Shown piece after piece: positions 14,630 to 23,041 of a stretch of 25,065 nt of DNA. Below the pieces are notes generated by a model. It was not told the DNA's origin. It saw nothing but the letters and a program-made list of their open reading frames with translations, and made no database searches. Source of the stretch: CAIQJJ01 sp964606085 (GTDB lineage Bacteria; Chloroflexota; Anaerolineae; Anaerolineales; UBA4823); NCBI GenBank assembly GCA_964606085.1, contig CAZSFD010000076.1:1-25065 (forward strand), given 5' to 3'. Positions within the stretch are counted from its first letter, which is position 1. The number at the start of each line of letters is the position of its first letter. Made by a program: the position numbers and the translations under genes.

Positions 14630-15981
14630 TGTTTTGGATATTGCCGCCCACGGCCAGGCCGGAGGGGACGGCGGTGGGGATGGTGTGAGCCAGATCGAGC
14701 GCCGAGGGGGAGGTGAGGGCGTCGAGGAAGGCCAGCAGGTCGGCCAGTTGCGCCTCGGTGAGGGGGAAGCCTTCGCTGGCGGAACTGCTTTGGGTGGTCA
14801 GAATGGCGGCGATGACGGCAGGCTGATCGAGGCAGGTATCCTGCAAATCGGGGGCAAGCTGCGCAACAGCGTAATTTTGCAGGCTGGCGGCAGGCTGGAC
14901 GTGGTGGCGGATGACGGCTGCGAGGCTGGTGAAGGCGCCGTTGTGCATCCACGGGCCGGTGAGGGCCACGTTGCGCAGCGGGGCGGTGCGGAAGGCGTAG
15001 CGGTCGCAGTCGTTGCCGGTTTCACGCGCCCGACCGAGGTCGAAGGGCTGCTCGCGCCCCTTGCCGGGGCCAATCTGCGGCACAGCCAGATTGTAAAATT
15101 TCAGGTCGGTCAGCAGCGGGCCAGCATGGCAGGTGGCGCAGCCGGCTTCGCCGTAGAAGAGCAGGGCGCCGCGTTTGGCCTGCGCCGAAAGGGCGCTGTG
15201 ATCGCCGTGCAGGTAACGGTCGAAGGGGCTGTCTTCGAAGGTGAAGGTGACGTTTTGGTAGGCTGAGAGGGCATTGGCGGCGTGCTGGAAGCCGAGTTGT
15301 TCGAGCGGCACAGCGGGATAGGCAGCCTGGAAAAGTTCCACATAGCCGGGGATGGACAGCAGGCGCTGCATGATCGCGGCCCAGATCGGGCGGGCGGTGT
15401 AATCGGGGATCATAGCCAGTTCGTTGGGCTGGCCGAAGATGTCTTTGTCGCCGCGCAGGCCGCGCATTTCATCCCGCGAAGTGACCGGGAACATGGCCTG
15501 AGCCGCCAGCAGGTTATCCAGCCCGGCGGGCAGGCGGTCGCTGGCGGGGGTGTCGAAGCCGTGTTCGGTCGAAAAGACGCGCCCATCCCAGAAGAAGACC
15601 GTCCATTCGGTGTAGCCGAGGTTGAAGAGCGGCGTGGCGTTGCGCGGCACCAGTTCGCGGCGTTGATGTTCCGGCTTGACGCGGTTTTCGGCCAATCCCG
15701 TCCCGCCCGTGCCGATGGAGATGGACAAATTATCGCCGGTGGCGGCCTGCGGGTGGTGACAGGTGGCGCAGGCGGTGTCGCGGTTGCCGCTCAGTTCGGG
15801 GTCCCAGAAGAGGGCTTCGCCGAGTTGGACGAGGGCGGCGGATGGGGCGGGCGGGTTGGTAGGAACGGTGACACCGGCCTGGGCAAGCAGGCGGGCAAGG
15901 CGTTGATCGGGGGTGGCGAGGGAGAGGGAAGCCACGAGAAATAGGGCACCGAGGAGGAATAAAGCGACCAGGAAATTGATC

Positions 15982-16273
15982 GGACGCGGATGGCCGCGGA
16001 TGAACGCGGGAAAAAACACTTGAAAGCGGTTTTGCAGCCGCGTCCATCCGCGTTCGTCCGCGTCCCGACTTGATATGGGACGCGGATGGCCGCGGATGAA
16101 CGCGGGAAAAAACACTTGAAAGCGGTTTTGCANNNNNNNNNNNNNNNNNNNNNNNNNNNNNNNNNNNNNNNNNNNNNNNNNNNNNNNNNNNNNNNNNNNN
16201 NNNNNNNNNNNNNNNNNNNNNNNNNNNNNNNNGCCGCGTCCATCCGCGTTCGTCCGCGTCCCGACTTGAAATG
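15982..16273. repeat. Tandem 96-bp hairpin repeat, open in frame, with a gap inside
   Basis: Copy one is 15982-16077. Copy two is 16078-16132 plus 16233-16273, whose lengths sum to exactly 96. Each copy is a large hairpin: arms related to GACGCGGATGGCCGCGGATG and CATCCGCGTTCGTCCGCGTC. One difference is visible in the copy junctions (GATATGG versus GAAATGG). On the minus strand each unit reads 32 codons starting SSRDADERGWTR with no stop. Confidence 0.9.
16133..16232. other. Assembly gap (100 N)
   Basis: Exactly 100 N, a conventional placeholder for a gap of unknown size. It falls at the same internal point of the 96-bp repeat (after TTTTGCA, before GCCGCG) at which copy one is continuous, so the missing sequence is most simply zero or more further 96-bp copies. 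Confidence 0.95.
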
Positions 16274-17952
16274 GCGGCACTTGCCAACGCCAGCAGCAGC
16301 AGCAGCGCCAACATGGCCAGCAGCACATCGGGTTCGGGAAAGGCTTTCCGTCCTGAAAGGGCCACAGGCTTTCCAGGCATATCAAGGACGGAAAGTGCTG
16401 CCGACACCGGCTCGCCGCCATAGGTCAGCCCATAGCGCTGATCGCCCTTCAGGGCAAACGCCTGCTGCATGCCATCCGGCCAACGGACGGTCACGTTCGC
16501 CGTTTGCGCCGGGCCAAGGCCAAAATAGAGCGCCAGTTCGCTGCCGGCGCCCATGCTGGAGCCGTTGATCACTTCCTGCATCTGCGTCACGCCATCGAGG
16601 GTGGTGAGAGTGACGCGCGCGCCCACGGCATCGCGGTTGACCGGGCCAGCGCCGGTCAGTTCGAGGGCCAGCCAATGGTTGGGCGTGGAGTCTCCCGTTT
16701 GGTTGCGATATAAGCGGTAGCCTTCGTCCGAGTTGCCAACCACCAGGTCTACCCAGCCGTCGCGGTCATAGTCTGCATAGGCCACGCCCAGGCTCATGTG
16801 CACATCGGCGGCCTGGTTGTGGCAGGCCACCAGGCTGAAGGTGCCATCGTGGTCGTTGCGGAAGAGTTTGTTGGCCGCGATGTCTTTGTGGTTGGCAGTA
16901 TCGGCCACGGCCAGGTAGAGGTCGCGCCAGCCGTCGTTGTCGTAATCGAGGAAAACCGTGCCCCAGGCGATGCTCTCCGGTGACTGCACACCCGCTTCAG
17001 CGGCCACGTCGCGAAAAGCACCATCGCCCTGGTTTTGCAGCAGTGTCATCGGGCCGACGTTGGAAAAGTAGAAATCTACGTCGCCATCGTTGTCGTAATC
17101 GCCGGAGGCCAGGCCCATGCCGAAGAGCCGCGTGTCGGCCCCGGCCTGTTTCGCCACTTCTGTGAAACACCAGCCCTGGCAGCCGAGGCCGTCGTTGCGC
17201 CAGAGTTTGTTGCCGATGGGGTTGACGAATTCATCGTTGACGAGGTAAATATCGAGGTCGCCATCGTTGTCGTAATCGGTGAAGTTGGCGACAAATCCCG
17301 CCCCATTCAAGCTGCCACCAAGATAATCAGAAACATCGCTGAAGGTGCCATCCCCGTTGTTGTGGTAGAGCTTATCAGAGTCGCCTTCCATTTGGCGGCC
17401 GCATTTGGGGTAGCACGACCAGTTGGCGATGTAGAGATCAAGGAAACCGTCGTTGTCGAAATCACCCCAGGAGGCGGTTTTGCTGTTAGCCGTATCGCGG
17501 ATACCGGCGGCCTGGCTCACCTCTACAAACTGGCCGCCTGCGTTGCGAAACAGGGTATCGGCCCCCCAGTTGGCAACGAAGAGGTCGCGCCAGCCGTCGT
17601 TGTCGTAATCTACGAAGGTTGCGCCGTTGCTGTAAGCGCCGGGCAAGGATACCTGATCGGCCAGGGGTGAGCGGGAAAACGTGCCGTCGCCGTTGTTGCG
17701 GTACAGTGTGTTCGGCCCGGCGCTGTCGGTGACATACAGGTCTGCCCAGCCGTCGTTGTCGTAGTCACCCCACGCCTGACCGGAGGACATATCAATCCCG
17801 GCCACGCGGTTTTTCGTGATCCCGGCGGCGCGGCTGACATCTATAAAGACGGGCGTGTCATTTTGCGCGGCGGCAGGGGTCGCGAAGTGTATCCAGGCAA
17901 ACAACAAAGACACAAAGATACCAGCCAGCAAAGTTTTGAGTCGCTTTGCCAT
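16233..17952 (-). CDS. FG-GAP/VCBS repeat protein with ASPIC/UnbV domain, 3' end in repeat array and gap
   Basis: The start is the ATG beginning MAKRLKTLLAG, which opens a signal peptide ending near PAAAQ (residue 30). The frame is open further upstream but passes through two palindromes. Seven FG-GAP blades follow, each with a Ca-binding DYDNDG(W/D)xDLY loop (residues of about 45-395), forming a secreted beta-propeller. An ASPIC/UnbV domain (about 405-500, with NGSSMGAGSELALYFGLG) comes next, then a hydrophobic segment (PDVLLAMLALLLLLALASA). No stop occurs before the repeat array. Function of these proteins is not settled; binding of extracellular ligand or polymer is usual. It starts about 95 bp after malG. 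If the gap is a multiple of three it is fused to the cytochrome peroxidase. Confidence 0.85.
16344..16395. repeat. Inverted repeat inside the FG-GAP gene
   Basis: CTTTCCGTCCT (16344-16354) and its complement AGGACGGAAAG (16385-16395), loop 30 nt. It encodes the stretch LSVLDMPGKPVALSGRKAF between the UnbV domain and the hydrophobic segment, outside any conserved domain. It looks like another palindromic element carried in frame. Confidence 0.55.
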
Positions 17953-17972
17953 TTTGTATCTTTGTGCCTTTG
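17905..17972. repeat. Hairpin repeat spanning the FG-GAP start codon (CAAAGACACAAAG type)
   Basis: The arm CAAAGACACAAAGATAC (17905-17921) pairs with 17956-17972 with one mismatch. The FG-GAP start codon (17950-17952) lies in the loop, and the left arm encodes part of its signal peptide (IFVSLL). It is related to the perfect hairpin at 5002-5064. Confidence 0.7.
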
Positions 17973-18005
17973 TGTTAAGGTCGCGAATTGGCATACCTGG
18001 CAGCC

Positions 18006-18038
18006 AGACTTCCGAAATCTTAAAGATTTCGGAAGTCT
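18006..18038. repeat. Perfect 33-nt palindrome between malG and the FG-GAP gene
   Basis: The arm AGACTTCCGAAATCTT (18006-18021) and its exact complement at 18023-18038, with one central base. It follows the malG stop (18047-18049) and has the A/T core plus GC flank architecture of the palindrome at 6550-6576. Confidence 0.85.
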
Positions 18039-18046
18039 TCATGGGA

Positions 18047-18985
18047 TTACTCTTTCACCGCACCCGTCGTCAGGCCGCCAGCGATGTAATCTTGCAGCGA
18101 AAGGTAGAGGATCATAATCGGCACAGCGCCAATCAGCGCGCCAGCGGCAAAGACGCCCCATTTCTTGTCGAACTGCCCGGCAGTGAAAATTTGCAGGCCG
18201 ACCATCAGGGTGTATTTATCCACATCGTTGAGCAAGACACGCGCCAGGATGAAATCGCCATACGTGCCGATGAAACCGAGCAGGCCAATGACGATCAAAA
18301 TCGGGCGCAAGAGCGGCAGCAGCAAATACCAAAAAATCTGAAAGTTGGAAGCCCCGTCTATCATGCCCGATTCGTCAATGGCGCGTGGGATGGTGTCGAG
18401 GAAGCCCTTCATCAGCCAGATGTTCATGCCCATCGAGCCGCCCAGGTAAACCATGATCAGCCCGGCATGCGTGTTGAGACCGAGGGCGGCAATGATCTCG
18501 CCGGTTTGGAAGATGAGCAGGAAAATGGATACCAGCGCCAGCACATTCGGGAAGGCCTGGATCAGCAGCAGGCCCTTGAGCATGGTCACGCGGCCGGTGA
18601 AACGCAAGCGCGAGAAGGCGTACGCGGCCATGGTGGTCAGCGATAGGCTCAAGATGGTGGAGATGCCAGAAATTTTGACCGAGTTAAACAGCCAGGTCCA
18701 ATAGCTCAGATCGCCAAAGACGAAATCGGGGTCCTGGTTGAACAGGCGTTGGTAGTTCTTGAAGCCGGCGTTGGCGGGGATCAGGCTTTGGCCGGCCAGC
18801 GAGTTCGTGTTATCGAGCGAGGCCGAAACGATCCACAACACCGGAAAGAGGGCAAAGACGATCAGAAAACCAGCAACCACCAGACGGATCGCCACACTCA
18901 AGCGCTTCTGGAAGCGCTGCGATTGCAGCGGGTTCTGCCGTCTGATAACGCCGACGGTTTCAGCAGATTGAGTCAAGCTAGACAT
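18047..18985 (-). CDS. malG: Maltodextrin ABC transporter permease, MalG-like
   Basis: 312 residues, about six membrane segments, with the ABC-importer EAA loop as ESGMIDGASNFQIFWYLLLPLL, which docks on the ATPase. The C-terminal IFTAGQFDKKWGVFAAGALIGAVPIMILYL is typical of MalG. The ATG (18985) overlaps the last codons of malF by eight bases (ATGTCTAG), with GGAGG nine bases upstream inside malF, indicating translational coupling. It partners MalF and the upstream binding protein. The ATPase (MalK/MsmX type) is not in the window. Confidence 0.93.
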   Translation of the reverse strand: MSSLTQSAETVGVIRRQNPLQSQRFQKRLSVAIRLVVAGFLIVFALFPVLWIVSASLDNTNSLAGQSLIPANAGFKNYQRLFNQDPDFVFGDLSYWTWLFNSVKISGISTILSLSLTTMAAYAFSRLRFTGRVTMLKGLLLIQAFPNVLALVSIFLLIFQTGEIIAALGLNTHAGLIMVYLGGSMGMNIWLMKGFLDTIPRAIDESGMIDGASNFQIFWYLLLPLLRPILIVIGLLGFIGTYGDFILARVLLNDVDKYTLMVGLQIFTAGQFDKKWGVFAAGALIGAVPIMILYLSLQDYIAGGLTTGAVKE

Positions 18986-20576
18986 TTTGACTGACCTCCT
19001 CCCACATGTTGGTAAAGCGGAATTGCAGGAGCGTGATGGTGCCGACAATCACAAACAGGAGCATCGAAATGGCCGAGGCGTAACCATATTGCACGCCGCG
19101 CCCGCCGCTTTCGAACGCCAGTTTATACACGTAACTGATCAGGATGTCGGTATGCCCGGCCTGGGTGGCCGCGCCGACGATGGGCGGCCCACCGCCAATA
19201 AACAGGTAAATCAAACCGAAGTTATTGAAATTGAAGACATATGAAGCGATCAGCAAAGGCCCAACCGCCACTAACAACAAAGGCAGCGTGATCTTGCGGA
19301 ATTTCTCCCACGAATTGGCCCCATCCACGGTGGCTGCCTCGTACAGGTCGCCGGGAATGGATTGCAGCGCACCGCTGGTGATCAGCATCATGTAAGGGAA
19401 GCCCAGCCACAGGTTCACCAGCAAAATGGCCAATTGGGCCAGCAGCGGCTCCGTTGTCCAGCGCGGCGCGATGCCAAACCATTCGTACAACAAACCATTG
19501 ATCACGCCAAATTCGCTGTTGAACATGCCGCGCCAGATCAAGATGGTGATCAGCGGGGGGATGGTGTAGGGGATCAACAAGAGCGTGCGAATGATGCGCT
19601 TGAGGGGAAAATCGCGCTCGTTGAACATGATCGCAATCGCCAGGCCGAGGGCAAAGGTGGAAAACACGCTGATCGCCGGGAAGACGAAGTTCCAGGTGAG
19701 GATGTTGACCAGTGGGCCGCGCAGCGCCGGGCTGGTGGCAAATTCGACAAAGTTTTCCAGCCCCACCACAGCCCGAAAGCCCGGCGTAATCGTTTTGCCA
19801 TCCTGGGTGCTGAAAGTACCCTCTACATTGGCATAGACATCGCCGGTCGAACGGTCTGTGACGGTATCCGTTGCCTCATCGTACAGATAGCGGATTTCCA
19901 ATTCGGCAGCTTCACTGGGCGAACGCACCTGAATCACCTGGTCGCCTTCCAAACCAAACTGAATTTTGGGCAATTCTTTATCGGCTGCCGCCACCAGGGT
20001 GTTCAAGCGCTGATAGCCTTCGATGGTCTTGGGGATGCCCTTGCCATCGGCTTCACCAATGCCGGGGTCGCCGGGTTTGGCCGGGACAATCTCGCTGCCC
20101 GCTTTGGCCAGGAATGTCTCACCATCTGGATTGATCAGCCACAACGCATACGACCCATCTTCAGCTTTGAAAGCCGTCCACTGATACGATTTGCCACTTT
20201 CAGGCAAGTAGGTGGCCTTTTGGATATTCACCAACGCCTGTTCTTTGGTCAGCAAATGCCCGTCGCCATAATTGGTGAAGGCGACATAAATGGTGAAAAT
20301 GATGGGGTAGATGCTGAATAAGATCAAAAACGCCAGACCAAAGGCCATCCAGCGCAAGGGGTAGGCTTTTTGAAAGAGAAAAATCAGATTCATCATCAGC
20401 GCAATGATGGCGACGATGATGACCAGTTGTAGAAACCCCTTCGTCCAGGCGTTGCTGATAAACCACAAGGCCCCCACATCAAAAACGACGATCAACAACA
20501 CACGCAACAATTTAGAGAACGGCGACTCTGCCGCCATTTTGGGTGCTTTTGGTTTTTCGACAGTGGATAGATTCAT
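18978..20576 (-). CDS. malF: Maltodextrin ABC transporter permease, MalF-like with large extracytoplasmic insertion
   Basis: 532 residues. Start at the ATG following a strong AAGGAGGGG site; upstream in-frame codons cross a palindrome and terminator. After the first membrane segments (residues of about 25-95) comes an extracytoplasmic region of roughly 170-190 residues (from TNYGDGHLLTKEQ to the start of the core permease near VGLENFVEF), the equivalent of the MalF P2 loop that contacts MalE. The core permease carries the EAA loop EAATVDGANSWEKFRKITLPLL. Length is close to E. coli MalF (514). This supports maltose/maltodextrin rather than a generic sugar permease. Confidence 0.93.
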   Translation of the reverse strand: MNLSTVEKPKAPKMAAESPFSKLLRVLLIVVFDVGALWFISNAWTKGFLQLVIIVAIIALMMNLIFLFQKAYPLRWMAFGLAFLILFSIYPIIFTIYVAFTNYGDGHLLTKEQALVNIQKATYLPESGKSYQWTAFKAEDGSYALWLINPDGETFLAKAGSEIVPAKPGDPGIGEADGKGIPKTIEGYQRLNTLVAAADKELPKIQFGLEGDQVIQVRSPSEAAELEIRYLYDEATDTVTDRSTGDVYANVEGTFSTQDGKTITPGFRAVVGLENFVEFATSPALRGPLVNILTWNFVFPAISVFSTFALGLAIAIMFNERDFPLKRIIRTLLLIPYTIPPLITILIWRGMFNSEFGVINGLLYEWFGIAPRWTTEPLLAQLAILLVNLWLGFPYMMLITSGALQSIPGDLYEAATVDGANSWEKFRKITLPLLLVAVGPLLIASYVFNFNNFGLIYLFIGGGPPIVGAATQAGHTDILISYVYKLAFESGGRGVQYGYASAISMLLFVIVGTITLLQFRFTNMWEEVSQNV

Positions 20577-20588
20577 GAACCCCTCCTT

Positions 20589-20614
20589 GTAGCGCGAAAT
20601 AAATTTCGCCCTAC
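20589..20614. repeat. Near-perfect 26-nt palindrome in the malE-malF spacer
   Basis: GTAGCGCGAAAT (20589-20600) pairs with 20603-20614 with one mismatch. On the minus strand it starts GTAGGGCGAAATT, the same family as 13083-13108 (GTAGGGCAAAATT). It lies just upstream of the malF ribosome binding site. Confidence 0.75.
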
Positions 20615-20641
20615 GTCCTGTGAAATTGATTTCGCATGATG

Positions 20642-20670
20642 AAAAAGCCGAGGGGATTTCTCCCCTCGGC
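20642..20670 (-). terminator. Intrinsic terminator between malE and malF
   Basis: The 10-bp perfect stem GCCGAGGGGA/TCCCCTCGGC with a 4-nt loop (20647-20670) is followed on the minus strand by five T residues. It lies 21 bp after the malE stop. Partial readthrough would make malE mRNA exceed malFG mRNA, as is common for binding-protein operons. Confidence 0.85.
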
Positions 20671-20690
20671 CTGGGTTGCACAAAAAACAC

Positions 20691-22349
20691 TTACTCGGTC
20701 ACGATATTCAACAACTTGGTGTTGGGGTCGAACTCGAAGGTCACTTTGCCATCGGCGGCCAGGGTGAACTTGTAGTTGTCGCCGCCTTCTTTGCCATCCA
20801 CACCGTAGTTGAGCGTCCACGCGCCGTCCATCGCCACTTTGACTTCGTAGTCGCCGGCTTTCAGATCGAACGGGCCGCTGCGCCAGATGCCATCTTCGCC
20901 CTTGGTCATCGCGGTAGCTTCGCAGTCCGGCTGCCAGTCACCAGAGCAGCCAGCAGCAGCCTGGTACGAACCAGGGACATTGACCATGCCAGCCGCCGCG
21001 CCAGAGATCAGGCTGCGCACCTTGGTAGCGCCTTCTTTCATAGCGGTTTCGGCATCCTGCTTGCCATCGCGAGCCAGGACAACCGCGTCGTTCCAGTTGC
21101 CCCACACCGAACCCATGGCGGGGATGGCGGGCATCATGGTGGCGTTCACGCCAGCTTCGGCCATGGCCACCAGGTCAACATCTTCCACTTTGGCCAGGGC
21201 GGGCAGGTAGGCGGGCGGGCGCTGACCGACTTCGAACAGCTTGAGCATCACTTCTTCGGTCGCCACGAACTCGGTCAGGAAGGCCTGGGCCAGCAGAGCG
21301 TTCTCGCTGCCCGCGTTGATGAAGAAACCCTGGGTACCCGCGAACGGATAACCTTCACCAGCAGGGCCAGCGGGGAAGTTGGTCACCGCGTAGGGGATGC
21401 CCGATTCGCGGATGCGGCCAAGCGCCCACGGGCCAGCCATGATGAAGGGAACTTCGCCGGTTTCGAACAGGGCATGGTTGTTGGCCCAATCCCAGTCGGT
21501 GGGCAGGTTGCCCTTGGCGACATTGTCTGACAGCCACTTGACGGCGGCGATCATGCCTTCGCTGTCGAGGCCGAGGTCCTGGGGATTCCAGTTACCGGCG
21601 TCGTCTTTGCCGAAGATGTAACCACCGAAGGAGGTCATCAGGGGGTACATGTCATAGGTGGTGCCGGTGGCAGCCATAATGTAGGTGGCTTTGCCTTCGG
21701 CCATGAGCGCCTCACCAACGGTGACAACATCGTCCCAGGTGGCGGGAGCTTCAGCCACGAGCTCGGTATTGTATAAGAAGCCCATATTTTCGGTGGCGTA
21801 GGGCATACAGTAGAGAACGCCATCGAACGTACAAGCGCCGAGGGCCACTTCGGCGAAGTCGGCGGCTTTGTCGCCCAGGTCAACCGGGGCAAGCAGGCCG
21901 TTTTCAACCAGCGTGCCGGCCTGGTCGTGAGCGATGACGATGATGTCAGGGCCTTCGCCAACCGGGGCGGCCACCTGGAAGTCATCGCGGATGGATGATT
22001 TGAGTTCAACCACCAGTTCGAGTTGGTAGGCTTCCATCACCTGGGGCGCCAGGTCTTGCAGGATCGGGGCGCGGGTGTCGTCAGCCCAGATGCGCAAGGT
22101 GCCGAGGGCGACGGGGGCTTCGGTGGGCGCTTCGGTAGCAGTCGCTTCGGGGGCTTTGGTGGGTTCGGGGGCCTGGGTATCCGTCGGCTTGGGGGCCTCG
22201 GTGTCGGTGGGCTTGGGGGCCTCGGTCGGCTCAGCAGCCGTTGTCGGTTCTGGGGCCTGGGTAGGCTCTGCGGTGGGGGTGGCGCAGGCGGCCAACACCA
22301 TCGAGGCGACCATAAGAAGGGTGATCAGGGACCAAACTTTCTTCAACAT
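20691..22349 (-). CDS. malE: Maltodextrin-binding lipoprotein (MalE-like) fused to a C-terminal X25/pullulanase-type starch-binding domain
   Basis: 552 residues. Lipoprotein signal with LAAC lipobox (Cys22), then a Pro/Thr/Glu/Ala linker to about residue 80. The solute-binding domain (LGTLRIWADD onward) has features of MalE-type proteins: ENMGFLYNTELV, ALFETGEVPFIMAGPWALG and YPFAGTQGFFINAG. The last 97 residues (about 456-552: VNVPGSYQAAAGCSGDWQPD to the end) form an X25-like domain as found at the N-terminus of pullulanases, a glucan-binding module rarely attached to transport proteins. The ATG with AGGAG about 10 bases upstream is preferred to an upstream in-frame TTG. Promoter and operators lie directly upstream. 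Confidence 0.93.
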   Translation of the reverse strand: MLKKVWSLITLLMVASMVLAACATPTAEPTQAPEPTTAAEPTEAPKPTDTEAPKPTDTQAPEPTKAPEATATEAPTEAPVALGTLRIWADDTRAPILQDLAPQVMEAYQLELVVELKSSIRDDFQVAAPVGEGPDIIVIAHDQAGTLVENGLLAPVDLGDKAADFAEVALGACTFDGVLYCMPYATENMGFLYNTELVAEAPATWDDVVTVGEALMAEGKATYIMAATGTTYDMYPLMTSFGGYIFGKDDAGNWNPQDLGLDSEGMIAAVKWLSDNVAKGNLPTDWDWANNHALFETGEVPFIMAGPWALGRIRESGIPYAVTNFPAGPAGEGYPFAGTQGFFINAGSENALLAQAFLTEFVATEEVMLKLFEVGQRPPAYLPALAKVEDVDLVAMAEAGVNATMMPAIPAMGSVWGNWNDAVVLARDGKQDAETAMKEGATKVRSLISGAAAGMVNVPGSYQAAAGCSGDWQPDCEATAMTKGEDGIWRSGPFDLKAGDYEVKVAMDGAWTLNYGVDGKEGGDNYKFTLAADGKVTFEFDPNTKLLNIVTE

Positions 22350-22406
22350 AGGTTTCTTTCTCCTCAAACAAAAACAAGATAGGGTTGAAATGGTTGCTCG
22401 CCAAGA

Positions 22407-22430
22407 ATATAGTTGACGAGTAAACTATAT
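22407..22430. promoter_or_regulatory. Operator 1, downstream of the malE -10 (putative MarR site)
   Basis: The core ATAGTTGACGAGTAAACTAT (22409-22428) is an imperfect palindrome extended by AT on both sides. It overlaps the predicted malE transcription start (about 22427). Its complement matches operator 3 in front of marR at 18 of 20 positions. Confidence 0.75.
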
Positions 22431-22433
22431 AAG

Positions 22434-22462
22434 ACTATATCAAAAAATAGTTGATGTGTCAA
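22434..22462 (-). promoter_or_regulatory. Promoter of malE
   Basis: Consensus -35 TTGACA (22457-22462) and -10 TATAGT (22434-22439) with a 17-bp spacer on the minus strand. Operator 2 overlaps the -35 and operator 1 the start site, a repression geometry. Confidence 0.8.
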
Positions 22463-22466
22463 CAGT
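22447..22466. promoter_or_regulatory. Operator 2, over the malE -35 (putative MarR site)
   Basis: ATAGTTGATGTGTCAACAGT is palindromic around GTG (GTTGA/TCAAC) and matches the half-sites of operators 1 and 3. It covers the -35 hexamer of malE. Its centre is 38 bp from that of operator 1, so the two sites are nearly on opposite or slightly shifted helix faces. Confidence 0.7.
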
Positions 22467-22481
22467 TTTTTTTGAATCGCT

Positions 22482-22916
22482 TCAGGAGCGCAGCATATTG
22501 CGCAAATTACCACTCAAGGCCGATAGCCCTTGCCGGAGCGCCTCGCGATCGGTCAACGGCAAGCGGCCAAAACCAGAACTCTTAAACTCATGGTAAGCCG
22601 CCGTCACCTGCTGCAGCAAGGCTTCCCCCGTTTCAGTCACATGCAGGCACAAAGCGCGGCTATCTGTTTGATCGACCTGGCGGGTGAGATACCCCTTTTC
22701 TTCCAGCGCACGCACGATGCGGGTGGTGTTGCCCTTGGTGCAAAGCAGGTATTTGCTCAGTTCGCTCAACGATACCCCCGGCACCTGCTGAATGCGCAAT
22801 AAGGCATGATAGCGGGCGCTGCTCAACTCATAGGGGCGAAAAAAACGCCGTTGATTGTCATCGAGTAACAGATACGCTTCATAGAAAGCATCATAAAGCT
22901 GTTCAGGTTCTGCCAT
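22482..22916 (-). CDS. MarR-family transcriptional regulator
   Basis: 144 residues from the ATG with AAGGAG seven bases upstream; the 13-codon upstream extension would cross the operator and promoter. Winged helix-turn-helix: LSELSKYLLCTKGNTTRIVRALEEKGYLTR (helix-turn-helix and wing), then the wing sequence RQVDQTDSRALCLHVTETG. MarR proteins bind palindromes of about 20 bp as dimers and release them on ligand binding or thiol oxidation. Three such palindromes flank the gene, covering its own promoter and that of malE. A cysteine sits in the recognition-helix region; whether it senses anything is unknown. It is unusual for a maltodextrin locus, where LacI-type regulators are common. Confidence 0.92.
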   Translation of the reverse strand: MAEPEQLYDAFYEAYLLLDDNQRRFFRPYELSSARYHALLRIQQVPGVSLSELSKYLLCTKGNTTRIVRALEEKGYLTRQVDQTDSRALCLHVTETGEALLQQVTAAYHEFKSSGFGRLPLTDREALRQGLSALSGNLRNMLRS

Positions 22917-22939
22917 GCTACCGCTCCTTATCCAGGTAA

Positions 22940-22959
22940 ATAGTTTACTTATCAACTAT
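22940..22959. promoter_or_regulatory. Operator 3, over the marR -10 (putative autoregulatory site)
   Basis: ATAGTTTACTTATCAACTAT is a palindrome with 18 of 20 identity to the reverse complement of operator 1. It overlaps the marR -10 box (22955-22960), predicting autorepression. Confidence 0.75.
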
Positions 22960-22983
22960 ATCATCGGTTATCGAAAATATCAA
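22955..22983 (-). promoter_or_regulatory. Promoter of marR
   Basis: -35 TTGATA (22978-22983) and -10 TATAGT (22955-22960) with a 17-bp spacer on the minus strand; TGA precedes the -10 (extended -10). It has nearly the same layout as the malE promoter. Confidence 0.75.
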
Positions 22984-23041
22984 CACGTTTTGTCAGCCGA
23001 TCAAGTAAAATTGCCCTGCAACCTTGTTAAAAAGGTAACTT

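Noticed and set aside
15982..16273. CRISPR array
   Set aside because: The 96-bp units are contiguous with no spacers, and there are no cas genes.
16320..16400. PEP-CTERM sorting signal (FPEP plus hydrophobic stretch) in the FG-GAP protein
   Set aside because: The PEP and helix resemble it, but the frame does not end after a basic cluster and no exosortase is in the window; the proline pair comes from next to a repeat-derived stretch.
22350..22427. Riboswitch in the malE leader
   Set aside because: The leader is about 78 nt with no conserved motif or stable multi-stem fold; the operators explain regulation better.
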